From: Sphingobacterium zeae
GTDB taxonomy: Bacteria; Bacteroidota; Bacteroidia; Sphingobacteriales; Sphingobacteriaceae
Assembly: GCF_030818895.1 (NCBI RefSeq)
Contig: NZ_JAUTBA010000001.1
Span: forward strand, 4,588,001-4,652,000
Direction: 5' to 3'
Length of the DNA stretch: 64,000 nt
Position 1 is the first letter of the stretch. Each line of letters begins with the position of its first letter. The notes under the pieces are model-generated. The model worked only from the letters and a program-made list of their open reading frames with translations, did no database searches and was not told the origin of the DNA. The translations under genes and the position numbers were made by a program. Positions 1-9,476 of this stretch are shown here, piece after piece.

Positions 1-547
1 TATAGTCGGGAGCAGTATTGAGTTGACTGCTTACTTCATGAAATATACCTTCATGCGCAATATGCACATTTGGATTACCATACTGATTCGTCCAATAACT
101 ATTGGGAACTTTGTCCAAAAGCTCCTGGACTTTTTTTAGACGGTTGCCGAGGTAACCCTGATTTTCATCTCTCTCATTTACCTCGACGATATTTGCGCCG
201 AAAGCATTCAAAAGTTTCCTCGCATGCTGGTTAATATGGGGGTCTACAACGATGTAAGAATCGAGGCCAAGCAGCTTACAGAGCCGCGCCAGTGCAATAC
301 CCATATTACCAGAAGAAGATTCAATAATAGTCGTTTCGTTATTGATATCACCTTTTCGAATGGCTTCAACTAAAATGTTTGTAGCCGACCTATCTTTTAC
401 ACTACCACTCGGATTACCCATTTCCATCTTCGCATAGATTTGCATACCCAAGATGGAGCTGAGTGAACATAGCGATGTTAATTGCGTATTTCCTATTCCC
501 CGTACCAAGGTAGTTATTCCCTTTACGTCACTTATTTGTAAGCCCAT
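1..547 (-). CDS. PLP-dependent cysteine synthase-family enzyme, SbnA-like (3' part missing)
   Basis: The reading frame starts at the ATG at 547 and runs off the left edge, so about 182 N-terminal residues are visible. The pyridoxal-phosphate lysine lies in the SVKDRSA motif (K51). The phosphate-binding ESSSGN loop follows near residues 76-81, and a VVDP segment, a GANIVEV segment and a YWTNQYGNP segment come after it. This order and wording resemble SbnA-type enzymes (N-(2-amino-2-carboxyethyl)-L-glutamate synthase, which makes a diaminopropionate precursor from O-phosphoserine and glutamate) more than housekeeping CysK. An SbnB-like partner would be expected outside the window. A plain cysteine synthase remains possible because the substrate-specific C-terminus is not visible. 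Confidence 0.75.
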   Translation of the reverse strand, partial: MGLQISDVKGITTLVRGIGNTQLTSLCSLSSILGMQIYAKMEMGNPSGSVKDRSATNILVEAIRKGDINNETTIIESSSGNMGIALARLCKLLGLDSYIVVDPHINQHARKLLNAFGANIVEVNERDENQGYLGNRLKKVQELLDKVPNSYWTNQYGNPNVHIAHEGIFHEVSSQLNTAPDY

Positions 548-973
548 AATTTTATATCTTCAGTTTTACCCTTAATGGTGACCATACGCTCCAAAAAAAA
601 TGCCGCATGCGCTAGCAAACCAATATACAGGTAAGTATATTGTGCAAAGGGAGGTTTATACGGAGGGGACAGGTATTTGACACCTGTTCGTAAATCCACG
701 ATACAATACACCCATCTTTAATGGAATGGTTAGGAAAACTTCGCAAATGGTATAGATAGGGGGGAAGATTGCTTACGAACTAGCAGTACTTATTACAAAG
801 AGCTTTCTGCTTCCTGAATAACTAAATATTGAATAAGGAATGGCGAATAATAGATCGTCTCTAACGAATACTAATCGTTCACTTCACGCAACTTTCTTGT
901 TCTTACTTTTATTAGGAGAGAATTAAAATATGCTCAAAAGGCATACATTATGTAACAAAAAAAACTTAAAAAA
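548..973. other. Intergenic region without a recognisable gene
   Basis: There is no convincing reading frame on either strand. It holds a small stem-loop (ACAGGT at 669-674 pairing with ACCTGT at 682-687). It must also carry the promoters of the divergent SbnA-like gene and the small secreted protein, but I could not place them with confidence. Confidence 0.5.
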
Positions 974-1306
974 ATGAAAAAGTTAGTGATGAGTGTGATA
1001 GCCGTAGCTACGCTATCAACTGCAGCTTTCGCCAGCACAGATGCAAAAGCACCCAAAGAAAATGTCAACGTAAAAACAACTGCTTACAGGGCAGCCAAAA
1101 CCAATGTAGATGCTAAAACCACCGCCAAAACAAAAGAAGACAATTCAAGGTTGATTAGATGTGTCTACGTATTAAACGTATACAATAGTAGTGGCGAAGT
1201 GGTAGCTACGCATACTTCAGAAACGTATGTAGAAAACTCATGTTCAGGATTCTTCGGAAATTGCAAAACGATGTATAGGCATATGCTAGCCAATGGCGAA
1301 CTATAG
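974..1306 (+). CDS. Small secreted protein of unknown function (110 aa)
   Basis: The N-terminus is a clear Sec signal peptide (residues 1-20, ending AAFA). A lysine/threonine/alanine-rich linker follows (about 21-55). The C-terminal part is a compact region with three cysteines (near residues 63, 90 and 97), ending SGFFGNCKTMYRHMLANGEL. I recognise no named family. Similar small alanine/lysine-rich exported proteins are common in Sphingobacterium-like genomes. It stands alone, followed by a terminator-like hairpin. Being exported and cysteine-containing, it may be an envelope-associated or secreted peptide precursor, but that is speculation. Confidence 0.7.
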   Translation: MKKLVMSVIAVATLSTAAFASTDAKAPKENVNVKTTAYRAAKTNVDAKTTAKTKEDNSRLIRCVYVLNVYNSSGEVVATHTSETYVENSCSGFFGNCKTMYRHMLANGEL

Positions 1307-1413
1307 TCTGAGAATTATTTCGTTCGGATTATAAGATTTTATCTAACCTTAGAATCCGTAATGGGATGTCAACTGGGGTGTGCCCCGGCAATGTAAATAA
1401 AAAATTACATCAG

Positions 1414-1443
1414 AAAGGGGCATCCCATCAGGACAGCCCCTTT
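1414..1443 (+). terminator. Hairpin terminator between the small secreted protein and PUL A
   Basis: AAAGGGGC (1414-1421) pairs with GCCCCTTT (1436-1443) around a 14-base loop, followed by TAAATTA. A second inverted repeat overlaps it (ATGGGATG 1361-1368 with CATCCCAT 1421-1428), so alternative folds exist. It sits between convergent genes and may serve both. Confidence 0.55.
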
Positions 1444-1492
1444 TAAATTAAAAGCATACAATAATTTTGCATACTAACCTTCATGCAAACTA

Positions 1493-3055
1493 TTACAGTA
1501 TCTGTACTCCCAATAGCTTTAACCATCCAGTGCTGGTCATATCACCGTTCACCGCAAGCCGTATCCCAGGCTGATTATCATTTGTGGTATCTACGATAGC
1601 GACAGCCCAGGTATAGTTGCCCGTTGGAAGATCAACAATAGCTTTCAATTCGTAGGTCATCGGGTTATTTTTAAGCCAGGTCGAAGGTTCTCCTTGATCA
1701 TCTACAAAAACTTTTTTCACCCTGTTTTCTTCATCCAGGAGTGCAAAAGCTACTTTATATTTATAATTCCACTGGGGAATATTATTAGGGAAATATCCCC
1801 AGCCCATATTTCGCCAGCGGTGGTTAATTGTCATTTCTGCCCCCGAATTGACTTTCTCCGGTAAGTAAACACGATCAGGATATAAACGATAGCCACCTTC
1901 AGAAATAAAACGCTGGCATAAGGTAAAAGATTTGGTGAACCAGCTTTCAATTTCACCGATCCGGAAATCCATCATGTTTACCGCAGCTTCCAAGGAACTG
2001 TCAAATTCGCCCTGCCGAACATCTTCGGGATGGTCTTGCCTATATTTACCGCTGGGATCAGTCCAATAACGGTGGGTACCTGTGGTTATCCAACCGCCCT
2101 CCATAATAACGGGACGTTTAAAATTCCACACCTTAGCAAAATTCTTCTCCCAGCTTTGGTAATAGTCGGTCATTCCAAAGGCATCTTGACGCAGACTGTA
2201 GCCTTTATTGATCATTTTATTCAATAACTTCTCCGAATTGGGGTTCGCAGCTCCACTACCCGACGGGTCACCAACCAGACGATGATAATTAATCAGTAAG
2301 GGTACTTTTGTAAAATTCTTGGAATACACATCAGATATCCAGTCAACAACTTCTTCTTTAATGACTTCAATATTTTGACCAGATGGCTTATTAGGATCTT
2401 CATAAATTACACTATGCCCTTCCCCCCACAAACCGAGTCCATAGGCATCGACAAAAGAGGTTTTATTTAAATCGTTAAAATCCTTCGCTAGTTCTTCAAT
2501 CACCTTGCTATAATATTTCCTAAAAATAGGATCTTGCAGTACTGGTGTTTTTCTATCGGGAAAAGAAGGATTAGCCAAATAATACTTAGCGCCTGCATCG
2601 AAAACAAACTGCGGCGTATTTGCACCTTGGTCGCGACCGTCGACAACGATACGAAACGCGATGGGTAATCCTTTATCTTGTGCTCCTTTGATCATTTTGT
2701 AGATTGCTGTGCTAGGATCTCTCCAGGCATACACGCCATCTGCAGGATTAAAGGTTCGCCAGCTGGTACGGATATAACAGGCAGATGCATAATCAATCGC
2801 TTTGACCGTTTTACCCAAATCAGGCACATAAAATTGAGTATCCCAATAAGAAGGGTTTCCCGAAGCCGAAGCGTACATCACCCAACCGTTTAAGGGATTA
2901 CGAAACATAGAGCTTCTGTTGTAACTGGGTTTCACCAAGGTTCCGTATATATCCTTTTCGATATCAGGATCATTTTTCTTGCATGAAAATGCTAGAAAGC
3001 AAAGCATAGCAATACATGCTTTGAGATAGGCTTTTTTATAGGTTATATTTTTCAC
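1493..3055 (-). CDS. DUF4832-family surface lipoprotein, putative glycoside hydrolase
   Basis: Lipoprotein signal with lipobox cysteine C25 (LAFSC), 520 aa. The N-terminal two thirds look like a TIM-barrel glycosidase. There is a WGEGH motif (E212) where clan-A enzymes carry their acid/base, and a VIMEGGW motif (E319) where a nucleophile would sit. The C-terminal about 130 residues form the beta-sandwich DUF4832 region (TINHRWRNMGWGYFP). It is the last gene of the susC-susD-susE operon, 43 bases after susE. A frameshifted paralogue of almost equal length lies at 20374-21946 and keeps both glutamates. The enzymatic role is my inference; the family has, to my knowledge, no defined activity. Family assignment is firm, function is not. 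Confidence 0.8.
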   Translation of the reverse strand: MKNITYKKAYLKACIAMLCFLAFSCKKNDPDIEKDIYGTLVKPSYNRSSMFRNPLNGWVMYASASGNPSYWDTQFYVPDLGKTVKAIDYASACYIRTSWRTFNPADGVYAWRDPSTAIYKMIKGAQDKGLPIAFRIVVDGRDQGANTPQFVFDAGAKYYLANPSFPDRKTPVLQDPIFRKYYSKVIEELAKDFNDLNKTSFVDAYGLGLWGEGHSVIYEDPNKPSGQNIEVIKEEVVDWISDVYSKNFTKVPLLINYHRLVGDPSGSGAANPNSEKLLNKMINKGYSLRQDAFGMTDYYQSWEKNFAKVWNFKRPVIMEGGWITTGTHRYWTDPSGKYRQDHPEDVRQGEFDSSLEAAVNMMDFRIGEIESWFTKSFTLCQRFISEGGYRLYPDRVYLPEKVNSGAEMTINHRWRNMGWGYFPNNIPQWNYKYKVAFALLDEENRVKKVFVDDQGEPSTWLKNNPMTYELKAIVDLPTGNYTWAVAIVDTTNDNQPGIRLAVNGDMTSTGWLKLLGVQIL

Positions 3056-3098
3056 TTTTAGAAATGTTGAGGTTAACTTGTATTTTTTACCGGATCTC

Positions 3099-4313
3099 TT
3101 ATCGTTTTAGTGCCACAATAGTCATATTTCTTAAATCTAGGATCAACACATTTGTGGTGGCGGGAATGGTGAAATATGAATCGCGATTACCCTTTACCGT
3201 ACCCCCTCCCATTTCGGTTACTTTTCCCAAAGTGAGAGACAAAGTTTGCGCGACGCCGTCGGACGTAGGCGGAGCACTAAATGCGTAAGCCAGATTTTTG
3301 TTGTTGTTGTTATCTCCGGTCACAATAAACTTAGTAGTACCAACTTTACCACCAGTATAGACCAAAATTTGCGGATCGGCCAAACTTACCTGACAATTCA
3401 TTTTAACAGGCGTTCCCCAACCATTAATACTCCCATGCATCCATAAATCCGTCACGGTGGTCGTATAAGGTTGATCTCCTGTCCATATCACCGTTTTTGC
3501 GGAAAGTGCTTTCGCCGGCGAATAGATCGTAGCGGTAGCTTTCTGCATATTGACCACGACACGGTACTCACCAGCAGTTTCTATTTTCCAGGAGAATACT
3601 GTTTCTCTCATCTTTATCCCGACCGCATCACCATCGTTTATTGCTGCGCTCCCATCGGCAGTAACCACATAATTCGTCTCTCCATTAAATTCGACCGGAA
3701 TTTCAAGTTCGCCCGGCTGCAAATTCAATACATAAGCATATTGATCTAAATTTTCCAATGTTTTTGGCAGCTCCACCTTAGTTCCGCCAACGGCGCTACC
3801 GCTCAAGAACACTTTATCGGCATCAAAAACAACCGTCTTGATTGGATTTACTGTAATTCTTGCCGTCCTCACCTCAGGTGCTTCAAAAGTACCGCCGCCC
3901 TCCCATTGAGCAACTACCCTAAACTCCAGCGTAAAGCTCTTGTTTGTTGGTATACCCCACTTTTCATTGGCCCAATTTTGCAATTGTTCGGAAGTAAAGC
4001 TTCTGCTAAATACATTGTCGTCTTCATAGTTAAATATGGCCGTACCCGTACCGAAATTGTTTCCCACCACATCCAACATAGTGCTGTAGCTGACCAAATG
4101 ATCATCTGACTGCGCTCTTGCGGGTTTCCAATTGAATGCGACAATATCTTTGGTCAAATTGACCTCGTCAAGCGTAATAATCTCAGCAGAAGGCTGAAGT
4201 TCCATTGTCTCATTGACTTTGGGTATATCCTGTATTTCCTGTTTGCAGGATAACTGGCAAAGCACCATGCATAAGAGAAATAAGGTTTTGTATAAATAAT
4301 TGATAATTTTCAT
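3099..4313 (-). CDS. SusE-family outer-membrane glycan-binding lipoprotein
   Basis: 404 aa with a lipoprotein signal (C23 in CQLSCK). The N-terminal region (about residues 30-155), with FNWKPA, TLEFRV and a conserved proline-rich VNP ending, matches the SusE N-terminal immunoglobulin-like domain. The rest is two further beta-sandwich segments, as in SusE/SusF proteins, that bind starch-like or other glycans at the cell surface. It lies third in the operon behind susC and susD, the classical SusE position, with 120 bases separating it from susD. Ligand unknown. Confidence 0.8.
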   Translation of the reverse strand: MKIINYLYKTLFLLCMVLCQLSCKQEIQDIPKVNETMELQPSAEIITLDEVNLTKDIVAFNWKPARAQSDDHLVSYSTMLDVVGNNFGTGTAIFNYEDDNVFSRSFTSEQLQNWANEKWGIPTNKSFTLEFRVVAQWEGGGTFEAPEVRTARITVNPIKTVVFDADKVFLSGSAVGGTKVELPKTLENLDQYAYVLNLQPGELEIPVEFNGETNYVVTADGSAAINDGDAVGIKMRETVFSWKIETAGEYRVVVNMQKATATIYSPAKALSAKTVIWTGDQPYTTTVTDLWMHGSINGWGTPVKMNCQVSLADPQILVYTGGKVGTTKFIVTGDNNNNKNLAYAFSAPPTSDGVAQTLSLTLGKVTEMGGGTVKGNRDSYFTIPATTNVLILDLRNMTIVALKR

Positions 4314-4433
4314 TGATTTATATTTTTGCTAACATTCGGATAGAATCATGCGCTTAACTCGCGCAAATACTTTTTTCGTCAGATGGAAAGCTACCGAAAA
4401 TACGATTAGGATTCGGACAGCCTCCCATAAACA

Positions 4434-6080
4434 TTAATTATAACCCGGGTTCTGAGGGAATGGCGCTCCTGTATTAGCATCCCTAATCACCTGCGGAATT
4501 GGCCACAGGATATTGTTATCCGTTATTTTATCCTTTATCGCATTATTATATTTTTTAACACGCTCCACTAGGCTATTGGTACGCACCAAAGTAAACCGTC
4601 TGCTTTCTTCCCCGACTAATTCACGAATACGCTCATCGAGTAGGAAATCCATATTCATCTCAGCGCCCGTAATTTCAGATGCTCCCGCCCTTTTCCGGAC
4701 CTCATTAACAGCTTGGGCAGCTTTATCAGGCATATTTTGCCCCAAATAGGATTCGGCAAGCAACAGATAGGTTTCAGCCAAACGAAATTTCATACGGTCT
4801 TTATAACTACCCGATAGACTTAGATTTTCTGGCCGTCCATAAAAGAATTTTGTAATTGCCGGAAATAAGCTTTTTGTCGTAAACCAAGTTTGCTCAGTAA
4901 TATTGGCCTTTTTGCCATAAAGTGAGGTCTCGTTTGCGTTGTTATAATACCAGTTGCGTTTTATATTATGGCCTGAATTGCGGATATCATTTGCTTCAAA
5001 AATACCGGCCACGTTGCCTGTCGCATTAGTACCCGTGGTACCAACCCACCATTTCATCGGAACCAGTTGTGCGATACCACGACCGCCCAAGGTATCTGCT
5101 AAAACAAATCCTGTAATGGTCGAGTAATTTGGTATCCAAGCCCTACGGGTCCAGTCATCTGAGTTGGTTCCGCCACCGATTGTATTAAATTGAAATTGCA
5201 ATACCCAGATACTTTCTTTATTACCACTTTTTCTATTTTGATTATTTTCCAAAAATAAATCGCTGAATACATCACCCGGTTTACCGCTATTCACCCCATA
5301 TCTACTTTTCATAAGGTTATAATAACCACTATTGATAACGGCCAACGCTGCCTTTTCCGCTTCGGCATGATTGCCCTGTAACAGATATATTTCGCTTAAC
5401 AAATGGCTTGCGGCCCATTTGGTCAGCTTACCTTCTTTAACACCGTCCGGATTCGTGGGCAGATTATCCACCGCAAACTTTAGGTCGTCTACCATGTGCC
5501 CGATCACTTCGGCTTTGGGTGTACGGGTAAAATTAAGCTGAAAGTCATACAGAATGGTTTCTACATAGGGTACATCACCATAAAGGTAAACCAAGGTACG
5601 ATAAGCATAAGCCCGAAAGAAGCGAGCTTCGGCTTGGAAACGTGCTTTATCTTCCGGCGTATCCCAATTGGTGTTTTTTTCGGAATAAACCAGCATCAAG
5701 TTTGCAGAAGAAATAAGATTATATGCCCAATTCCAGTAAGTGCCCACAAACCGCTCTGACGCGGTAAGTGTGAGGTTAGCAAAAGCCATCAAAGAACCAT
5801 CACTATTAATTGCGTCGGCGATATCTGTTGATACTTGTAAGGCTTCGTATGGACAGGCGCCATTGTGAATAAACGCCCCACCTTCACCATAGGTATTGTA
5901 TTCTGAACGCGTGAGTGCGTATAAACCAGCACTTCCCACTTCGAAACCGTAGGTACTGGTATACGTATTGGATGGTGCCAGTTCAGTTTTGAGCTCTTCT
6001 TCCAGAAACTTCGTACAGCCTCCTAAGGTGAACACTATGATAAGCCCTAAACTTGTTGTGATAATATTTTTTATTTTCAT
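4434..6080 (-). CDS. SusD/RagB-family glycan-binding lipoprotein (PUL A)
   Basis: 548 aa lipoprotein (C22 in LGGC). It has the typical SusD layout: an N-terminal TPR-like helical part with the YRTLVYLYGDVPYVE signature near residues 155-175, and a C-terminal RagB/SusD segment with LAETYLLLAESYL and RIRELVGEESRRF. The C-terminus ends in the usual IPQ...NPGYN pattern. It forms the lid of the SusC transporter and captures oligosaccharide. It starts 11 bases behind the susC stop and is certainly co-transcribed with it. Confidence 0.95.
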   Translation of the reverse strand: MKIKNIITTSLGLIIVFTLGGCTKFLEEELKTELAPSNTYTSTYGFEVGSAGLYALTRSEYNTYGEGGAFIHNGACPYEALQVSTDIADAINSDGSLMAFANLTLTASERFVGTYWNWAYNLISSANLMLVYSEKNTNWDTPEDKARFQAEARFFRAYAYRTLVYLYGDVPYVETILYDFQLNFTRTPKAEVIGHMVDDLKFAVDNLPTNPDGVKEGKLTKWAASHLLSEIYLLQGNHAEAEKAALAVINSGYYNLMKSRYGVNSGKPGDVFSDLFLENNQNRKSGNKESIWVLQFQFNTIGGGTNSDDWTRRAWIPNYSTITGFVLADTLGGRGIAQLVPMKWWVGTTGTNATGNVAGIFEANDIRNSGHNIKRNWYYNNANETSLYGKKANITEQTWFTTKSLFPAITKFFYGRPENLSLSGSYKDRMKFRLAETYLLLAESYLGQNMPDKAAQAVNEVRKRAGASEITGAEMNMDFLLDERIRELVGEESRRFTLVRTNSLVERVKKYNNAIKDKITDNNILWPIPQVIRDANTGAPFPQNPGYN

Positions 6081-6091
6081 GTCCTATTCGA

Positions 6092-9088
6092 TTAGAAATT
6101 TATATTTAAGCCAAACATATAAGAGCGTGCCGTTGGATAAGAGGCCATCCAGCTATTGTCATAATTGAGCACCTCTCTGATATTAGAAATCGTATTCAGA
6201 TTGTTGATGCTGGCGTTTATATCAATACCATTTACACCCACCTTTTTAGCAATTTTTTGCGGTAATTTATAGCCGAAGGTGATATTTTTCACCTGCACAT
6301 AGCTCACCTTTTTATAGTACCCGTGCCCCAATGGATTGAGATAGCCCGGTGAAACAATCGTTGCATTAGAATTCTCCGGTGTCCAATAATTTGCATCGTG
6401 TACATAGTTAGTAATTCCGAAAGTCCAGGCCCCAAGATTGGCCATGTGATCGTCGCGCCAAACACCAAAAACACCAGTAATTAAAGCAGATGCATAAAAA
6501 TTTTTGTACGAGAATCGGTTGGCCAAAGAAGCTGTGTAACGTGGATTTTTAGATCCGATAACCACTCTGTCACTGGTCTCTATCTTGCCGTTACCATCGC
6601 GATCATACAGCTTGGCGGCCCCAGGAGCTGCCCCGTCAACAGTAATGGTTTCTCCATTTTGCCATACACCGATCATTTTATAATCGTAGAATACTCGCAA
6701 GGGTTGACCAATAAACCAATTATTAGCAATATCATCTATGCCATCCCCCCTTAACTCGACGATTTTGTCACGATTTAGAGAAAATACAGCAGTCGTATTC
6801 CATTGGAAATTTTCGCCTTTAACATTCGCCGAATTTAAAGTGACCTCAATCCCTTTATTTTGAGTTGCACCAATATTGTCCCAAATTCGATTGTACCCAT
6901 TCATAATAGGTACGGTACGGGTCATCAACAGATCTTTCGTTTTAGAAAGATAGGCATCAATAGTTCCGCCAAACCTGTTGTTAAACAGTTGAAAGTCCAG
7001 CCCAAGATTTGTCGAATAGGTCGTTTCCCATTTCAGATTAGGGTTCCCCACACCATCACCAGCCAAATATGCTGTAGTCACCGCAGTGCCATCATCGCCC
7101 CAGATATATTTTACATTGGAATATAGGCGGTCTAAGGTGCGATAGGGTGTAATCGCCTGGTTACCGTTGGCCCCGTAAGAAAGACGGATCTTCAGCATGT
7201 CCAGCCATCTGACGTTATCTTTCAGAAAACGCTCTTCTCCAATTTGCCATGCTGCCGCCGCCACAGGGAAGAATGCGTATTTATTGTTGATACCAAATAC
7301 CGAGGCTCCGTCTGTACGTCCGGTCAAGGTTAATAGATATTTACCTTTGTAGGCATAATTTATCCTGCCCATATACGACAGCATAGCTGATTCTGACAAC
7401 GAAGCACTGTTGGAAACAAGACGGCTGGCCGAACCGATCATAAAGTATTCGGTGTCATCGGTTACAAAACCAGCTCCGCTTTGTCCCGTCGACCAGCTTT
7501 TTGTTTTTTGCATACTGAATAAACCGGTTACATCAAAACGATGATCGCCGATCTGCCGCTCATATTTAAGCAAGTTCTCCCAGGTATAATCGTTATAATT
7601 AGAATTGTTAATGGAAGCGCTTCCTCCGGCTTGTGTACCCTGATCCCTGCCTTCAAAGGTGTTGCGCCCGTAATAAGTTCCTGTAAATCCATTCCGATAA
7701 TTATAGCCAAAATTTGATCGTAAGGAAAGACCTTCTATAGGCAACAAAATATTGGCATATCCCGAAAGAAAGAAATTGTTATTATATCTATCCTGAATCG
7801 CATTGACGTTACGCATCGGATTGACGATCAATGAGTACTCCATAGGTTCAGGAACATACTTACCAGATTCGTCCTTATAACTACCATAAGGACTTTGCTT
7901 AATGGCATGCTCCAAATTTGGTGTAATGCCACCGTCACTTTTTCGGGTATATTGCAACCCTATACCAGTTGTTAGCCATTTATTAAAGGTCTGATCCACA
8001 TTTGTGGTTATATTTAAACGTGACAACTTGGAATTATACACTACACCTTCTTGATCTAAAGCTGCAAGGGCAGCCATATATTTTGTGTTTTCAGTACCCC
8101 CGGAAATGCTCAATTGATGATCCATGGTCAAAGCTTTCCGAAAGACGTAATCTTGCCAATTATTGGTAATGCCTTTCGCATAATTGCCGCGCTCTGTTAC
8201 GCTAATAATATCCCCGGCGATAGGATCTAATAGCGCTCCAGTATAGCCTTGCCTAATTCGGGCAATATCTTGTTGGAAGTGGATATATTCATTTGGTCCC
8301 ATGACATTGATACGCTGCATAGGCTCGGCCATGCCGATCAAACCTTTATAGTTTACTTGCGCTCTACCTAGCGCTCCCCTTTTGGTTTGTATTAAAATAA
8401 CACCATTTGCTGCTCGAGAACCGTAAATAGCCGATGCGGAAGCATCTTTTAGGATAGAAAGGTTTTCAACGTTATTGGGATCAATATCTGCCAAGGATCC
8501 GCTGTAGGGAATACCATCCAAGATAATGAGTGGACTATTATTGGCCGATATTGAATTTTCGCCCCTTATCAACAAGCTTTGCGATGCCCCTGGCGCAGCT
8601 TCACCGGTGGTAATGGAGAAACCGGCCACCTGTCCCACCAAGCGATCCATCAGATTGGAGGTCGATACCATACCTAGCTGCTCTTTTCCGACGACAGCCA
8701 AGCCTCCTGTTAGATCTTTTTTCTTGGCTGTACCATAACCGACCACAACGACCTGATCCAAAACATTCGTTCCAGACATTTTCACATGGATGACTCCTGA
8801 TGGATTGACTTTTATTTCCTGGCTATTGAAACCAATATAGGTAAATAGTAGCGTAGCCGTGGGAGCCGCTTGGATAGTAAAATTTCCATTTGAATCGGTC
8901 TGTACACCATTTCTCGCTCCCTTAATCATGACCGAAACACCTTTAAGTGCTTCTCCCGCATCGTTAGTCACCTGACCCTTGACTTGCATTTGATCTGCTG
9001 CTTGCGAATAAGCGTAATTGGATGCCACCGCCAATAGGGTAGCACTCATTATCCAGCTCCTGAGCCAGATATGTATCTTTTGTATCAT
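6092..9088 (-). CDS. SusC/RagA-family TonB-dependent oligosaccharide transporter (PUL A)
   Basis: 998 aa. After a signal peptide (ending near AYSQA, residue 30) comes a carboxypeptidase-regulatory-like domain (about 35-108). The SusC signature VVVVGYGT follows at 113-120, then the plug domain with the ILKDASASAIYGSRAANGVI signature, then the 22-strand barrel ending in phenylalanine (LNINF). It imports oligosaccharides across the outer membrane with energy from TonB. It is the first gene of a four-gene operon. Upstream, at 9383-9424, lie tandem copies of a motif that is also found upstream of the second susC. Confidence 0.95.
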   Translation of the reverse strand: MIQKIHIWLRSWIMSATLLAVASNYAYSQAADQMQVKGQVTNDAGEALKGVSVMIKGARNGVQTDSNGNFTIQAAPTATLLFTYIGFNSQEIKVNPSGVIHVKMSGTNVLDQVVVVGYGTAKKKDLTGGLAVVGKEQLGMVSTSNLMDRLVGQVAGFSITTGEAAPGASQSLLIRGENSISANNSPLIILDGIPYSGSLADIDPNNVENLSILKDASASAIYGSRAANGVILIQTKRGALGRAQVNYKGLIGMAEPMQRINVMGPNEYIHFQQDIARIRQGYTGALLDPIAGDIISVTERGNYAKGITNNWQDYVFRKALTMDHQLSISGGTENTKYMAALAALDQEGVVYNSKLSRLNITTNVDQTFNKWLTTGIGLQYTRKSDGGITPNLEHAIKQSPYGSYKDESGKYVPEPMEYSLIVNPMRNVNAIQDRYNNNFFLSGYANILLPIEGLSLRSNFGYNYRNGFTGTYYGRNTFEGRDQGTQAGGSASINNSNYNDYTWENLLKYERQIGDHRFDVTGLFSMQKTKSWSTGQSGAGFVTDDTEYFMIGSASRLVSNSASLSESAMLSYMGRINYAYKGKYLLTLTGRTDGASVFGINNKYAFFPVAAAAWQIGEERFLKDNVRWLDMLKIRLSYGANGNQAITPYRTLDRLYSNVKYIWGDDGTAVTTAYLAGDGVGNPNLKWETTYSTNLGLDFQLFNNRFGGTIDAYLSKTKDLLMTRTVPIMNGYNRIWDNIGATQNKGIEVTLNSANVKGENFQWNTTAVFSLNRDKIVELRGDGIDDIANNWFIGQPLRVFYDYKMIGVWQNGETITVDGAAPGAAKLYDRDGNGKIETSDRVVIGSKNPRYTASLANRFSYKNFYASALITGVFGVWRDDHMANLGAWTFGITNYVHDANYWTPENSNATIVSPGYLNPLGHGYYKKVSYVQVKNITFGYKLPQKIAKKVGVNGIDINASINNLNTISNIREVLNYDNSWMASYPTARSYMFGLNINF

Positions 9089-9382
9089 TGATTTATAATG
9101 GTTAGTTTAAAATTACTTGTGTTCTTTACTGTCCCTTTCTCGTAGAGAACATATATTTGAAATAATTATGCTTCAATAGGCTTGGACTAATTTAACTTCC
9201 GCAACGCTTCGATTTCCGACCTATTGACGAAATACAATATTCCAAAAAGTAATGTCATTGGTTTTTGTAAAGTTGGGATTACCCTGCGCGAGCCTGATCA
9301 CGTGGTCGGGAATAATTTTCATACACATATTTTCCTTTTTAAAATTGGTTAAGACAAAACTATACTGATCACCAATTCATAG

Positions 9383-9424
9383 GGTTCGTTTTTGTACGAA
9401 AATGGTTTGATTTTGTACAAAAGG
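9383..9424. promoter_or_regulatory. Candidate regulator-binding site upstream of PUL A susC (tandem motif)
   Basis: Two related units start 21 bases apart, at 9383 (GGTTCGTTTTTGTACGAAAA) and at 9404 (GGTTTGATTTTGTACAAAA). The second holds the perfect 12-bp palindrome TTTTGTACAAAA at 9411-9422. The first holds TTCGT/ACGAA arms with a 6-base spacer. The same AAATGGTT, three variable bases, then TTTTGTACAAAA occurs at 22120-22142 upstream of PUL B. A 21-bp spacing (two helical turns) fits an AraC-type dimer, so the hybrid regulators are obvious candidate binders. Binding is inferred. Confidence 0.55.
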
Positions 9425-9446
9425 CAAAAACAGGTGTTTTTGCCTT
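9421..9446 (-). terminator. Rho-independent terminator after the GH28-like gene
   Basis: A perfect 11-bp stem (AAGGCAAAAAC 9421-9431 with GTTTTTGCCTT 9436-9446) and 4-base loop begins 30 bases beyond the stop of the minus-strand gene ending at 9477. Its U-rich tail on the minus strand runs into the TTTTGTACAAAA palindrome. It separates the regulator/GH28-like transcript from the susC operon. Confidence 0.75.
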
Positions 9447-9476
9447 AAACAAATAAGATTGCGAGCAATTGCATTA

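Noticed and set aside
2030..2893. Plus-strand open frames inside the DUF4832 gene
   Set aside because: They are shadows of the real minus-strand gene without start or coding features.
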